From: Papio anubis | Lineage: Eukaryota > Chordata > Mammalia > Primates > Cercopithecidae | Length of the DNA: 64,000 nt | Direction: 5' to 3' | Assembly: GCF_008728515.1 (NCBI RefSeq) | Contig: NC_044989.1 | Location: 75,417,754-75,481,753, forward strand | Shown here: positions 61,631 through 64,000 of the stretch, piece after piece | How positions within the stretch are numbered: the stretch's first letter is position 1 | Layout of the letters: the number at the start of each line of letters is the position of its first letter | Program-made: the position numbers and the translations under genes | Notes under the pieces: generated by a model | The model's database searches: none | The model's input: only the letters and a program-made list of their open reading frames with translations | Told to the model about the DNA's origin: nothing

Positions 61631-63374
61631 TGTGCACCAGCTGAATAATGCTCTGATTTAATGCCAGTGTCCACTTCTAGTGGAAGATGAGCCCAGAGAA
61701 GCTTAATGTTTGTGGTCTTGATCTTCTCCCATTCTGATCACCTTGGCTTCTACCTGGCTCTCTGAGGTGACAAGCTGGCATTAGTAAGCACACAGGTACA
61801 GGATATTTTGTCAGCAAATATCTATGAAGGAAATTGATTACCCATTTCAGAGCCAAAATTCTATCTTTATAGACAAAGTGTCCAATCATGTTATTTGACA
61901 GGTGTTTTCTGGCAAAATCATGAGCTTTTTACTCCTTTCATCTTCCTAATAGAGTTTAACCAGCAATAGTTAAAAAAAAAAACAGAACAAAACAAAACCT
62001 CAAAACAACAAGAGAAAGCTTGTGAGGGTCAGCTAATGCCTTCACTAGAGTCTGAACCAAGCAGACCAGTGAAGCTTTGAAAGCCTTCTCATATTCATCT
62101 TCCTACCAACCTCCAAAGAGAAAATATCCCTGACTTTATTTTTTAACCATTGCCCCAGCTCGGACTTGATACTCTGGTGTCAGATTTTAAAAAAATGTAT
62201 GATGTTAAAATGTTGTTTTACAAATTTTCTTAGAGTTAAAATTCTACGAAGTTCTTTAATTCTTCCACAGAACTTTGCATAGTTCTTTAAATCTCAATAG
62301 ATGTTGTGACATGATCAAGAAGGTAATAGCAGAAATCTTTTCTGAGCCACTGCTCATTCTCACCTACAATACTATACACCTAATTTATTTTGTAAAGTTT
62401 CAATAAGGCTGGCATTGGCCAGGGATAATTTCAAAGAAGATTCAACCAGGTGATTTAGGACTTTTGCCTCTCTAATGCCTTTTTATGTATGTGAGCATCT
62501 TCAAGTAGTTTTTTCATCTGCAACCTTCTCTATTTAAGCATTAAAATTAAGAAGGGCTCTGGAAACCTTTTGAGGCACCTTTCAAAATGGATAAAAGCTT
62601 TCCAGGCAGATAAAGGCTGTTTTTCTTTATCTCTTCAGGAGCCATTGGCATATGGTATATCTACTCTGAAATGGTAAAGCAGTGAACCTTCGACTTCCTA
62701 TCAAGTAATCCAACATGTCTTTTACTTGGGGTGCTGTGTAATCATCAATATTAATCAGATAATTAAGAGTATGATACACCACACATATTCAAATGTTTCC
62801 AGACATTTTTCTCATAACCACAATGGGAAAAGCATATGGACTATGGATCTTGGTAATGGTCCAGTTAAACGTCAGTTCTTTAATATAATTCTTCATGTCA
62901 TTAATTGTCAATAGATCTTTCCTTGAATGCTCTTGAGTCATTTAGCTTCAGGATGCTCAGGTTGCTTTGACACACCCCATATCATATTCCATGGAGAAAA
63001 CTGTGTTGCTCCCCCTGCACTTTCTTTCAGTCTCTCCTTCATGTCTCAGAAACTGAAAAGTCATCAAAGTTAAATCTGTCTGAACTCAGCTTACGGAATT
63101 TTCTAGAACAGTGCTGGGGACGAATATGGTTTGTGAGTTATTTTGTTTTCTACTTTTCTCCACGTTCTGGTTGGAAGTCTGGCACAATTAATGGAGAACA
63201 TAATTAAATATTTGTTATCAGCCACAACCTTTAATGGGGTAGTGTTGCCCACTCAAGGGTTTTTCCCTCCTACTATTTCCATGGGATATCAACAGTCACA
63301 ACAGCTGTCTCTACCTTTCTATAATCTGTTCAGTGAATTTCAATCTCAACAATATAAGATAGTAATCATTATCT
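61631..63374. other. Intergenic stretch, mostly unclassified
   Basis: No gene seen. The segment at 62759-62806 resembles 63931-63978, a short direct repeat about 1.17 kb apart. Confidence 0.5.
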
Positions 63375-63590
63375 GTTCATTCAACAAATATTCAAGTGCC
63401 AAATTCTGTGCTACACATACAGTAAATAAGTATGATTTCTGTTCCGAACAAGAGAAACATGTAAAAAGGCAAGTACAATATAGCATGATAAATGTAATAT
63501 TAGGGGAAACATGGAGCACATAAAGGGAACCTGGCCCTGAGCTGGAGAGTCAGGGCAGGCTTCACAATGGGGTGACATCTGAGCTGCCTA
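63375..63590 (-). repeat. L2 3'-end fragment, minus strand
   Basis: ttcattcaacaaatattcaa, then gtgctacacatacagtaaat and ggagagtcagggcaggcttc, follow the L2 3' end in reverse complement. Part of the 126-codon frame at 63143-63523 is therefore repeat. Confidence 0.75.
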
Positions 63591-64000
63591 TGCCATGCTG
63601 TGGTAACAAACAGCCCCCACATCCCAGTGGCTTAACTAATGGAGGTTTATTTCTTGCTTCTGTAGGAAACATTCTAATTACAGTTCCTTGGTCACAACTA
63701 ATCACATGGTCCCCCTGAGCTCCCCCGGAGCTCAGGAAGGGTGATTGTCATGAACTCAGAAAGGAGGACTGTGAAACAGAATTTTGAATGGCATTGTCTC
63801 TGCCACAATCCATCTTTCTGGCTACCAGATACCCATTTTATTCTCTCTTCCACACATAGAATACAGTCAATTCAGTATCTCAGCCAGTTACAGTATCAAA
63901 TTCGAAGTCCAGGATTTCTGGATAAATTAGATGATTAAGAATATGGTACAGCATGCATATTTAAATGTTTCTAGGTATGAATGTATTGACAGAGTCTCAT
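63591..64000. other. Window end, unclassified
   Basis: gtggcttaactaatggaggt near 63630 hints at an old MER-type element, but the match is too weak to name. Confidence 0.4.

Larger units (their letters stand above)
36361..64000. other. TACR1 5' flank and intergenic DNA
   Basis: Upstream of TACR1 I find no further exon, promoter-like structure or RNA gene I can support. Beyond about 38 kb the region is mostly repeats. In human the neighbouring gene on this side lies far away, as I recall, so a gene-free 27 kb is expected. Confidence 0.75.

Noticed and set aside
1..64000. tRNA or rRNA genes
   Set aside because: No cloverleaf or rRNA core was recognised; tRNA-like A/B boxes occur only inside MIR elements, and the internal promoter boxes of Alu are 7SL-derived.

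Overview
This is genomic DNA from an Old World monkey (or a very close catarrhine). The window is dominated by primate and mammalian interspersed repeats (Alu, L1, L2, MIR, MaLR LTRs, Tigger-type DNA elements). Two of its young Alus carry changes that I recall as diagnostic of the cercopithecid AluYR lineages rather than of human AluY. The only protein-coding gene segment I can support is the first coding exon of TACR1, the neurokinin-1 (substance P) receptor, on the minus strand.

Layout. Bases 1-35330 are the 5' part of TACR1 intron 1. Exon 1 runs from a predicted start near 36309 down to 35331. It holds a roughly 590-nt 5' leader with four short upstream reading frames, then 129 complete codons plus two bases of codon 130, and ends at a GT donor. 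A TATA box (36333-36342) and a CRE-like site (36352-36359) lie just upstream, inside a CpG-rich region of about 36090-37720. Bases 36361-64000 are the 5' flank and intergenic DNA, with no recognisable gene.

Repeat landscape. The intron holds a mosaic L2 of about 2.8 kb (13260-17655) invaded by two LTR-like elements and two Alus, a MaLR LTR with part of its internal region (8098-9735), MLT1 LTRs, two non-autonomous Tigger-like elements, and several old plus-strand L1 fragments. The 5' flank holds a large minus-strand L1 cluster (about 39940-50340), a 5'-inverted L1 carrying a solo MaLR LTR (51395-52736), a foldback element with 90-bp arms (57553-58209), and another old L1 tract (58745-61280).

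Most reading frames in the window are chance ORFs, Alu or L1 antisense frames, or CpG-island ORFs, and several begin at non-ATG codons. I see no undescribed multi-gene system. The items most worth a second look are the compact TATA/CRE promoter with its upstream AUGs, a roughly 200-bp local duplication upstream of TACR1, the foldback element, and the lineage-informative Alus.
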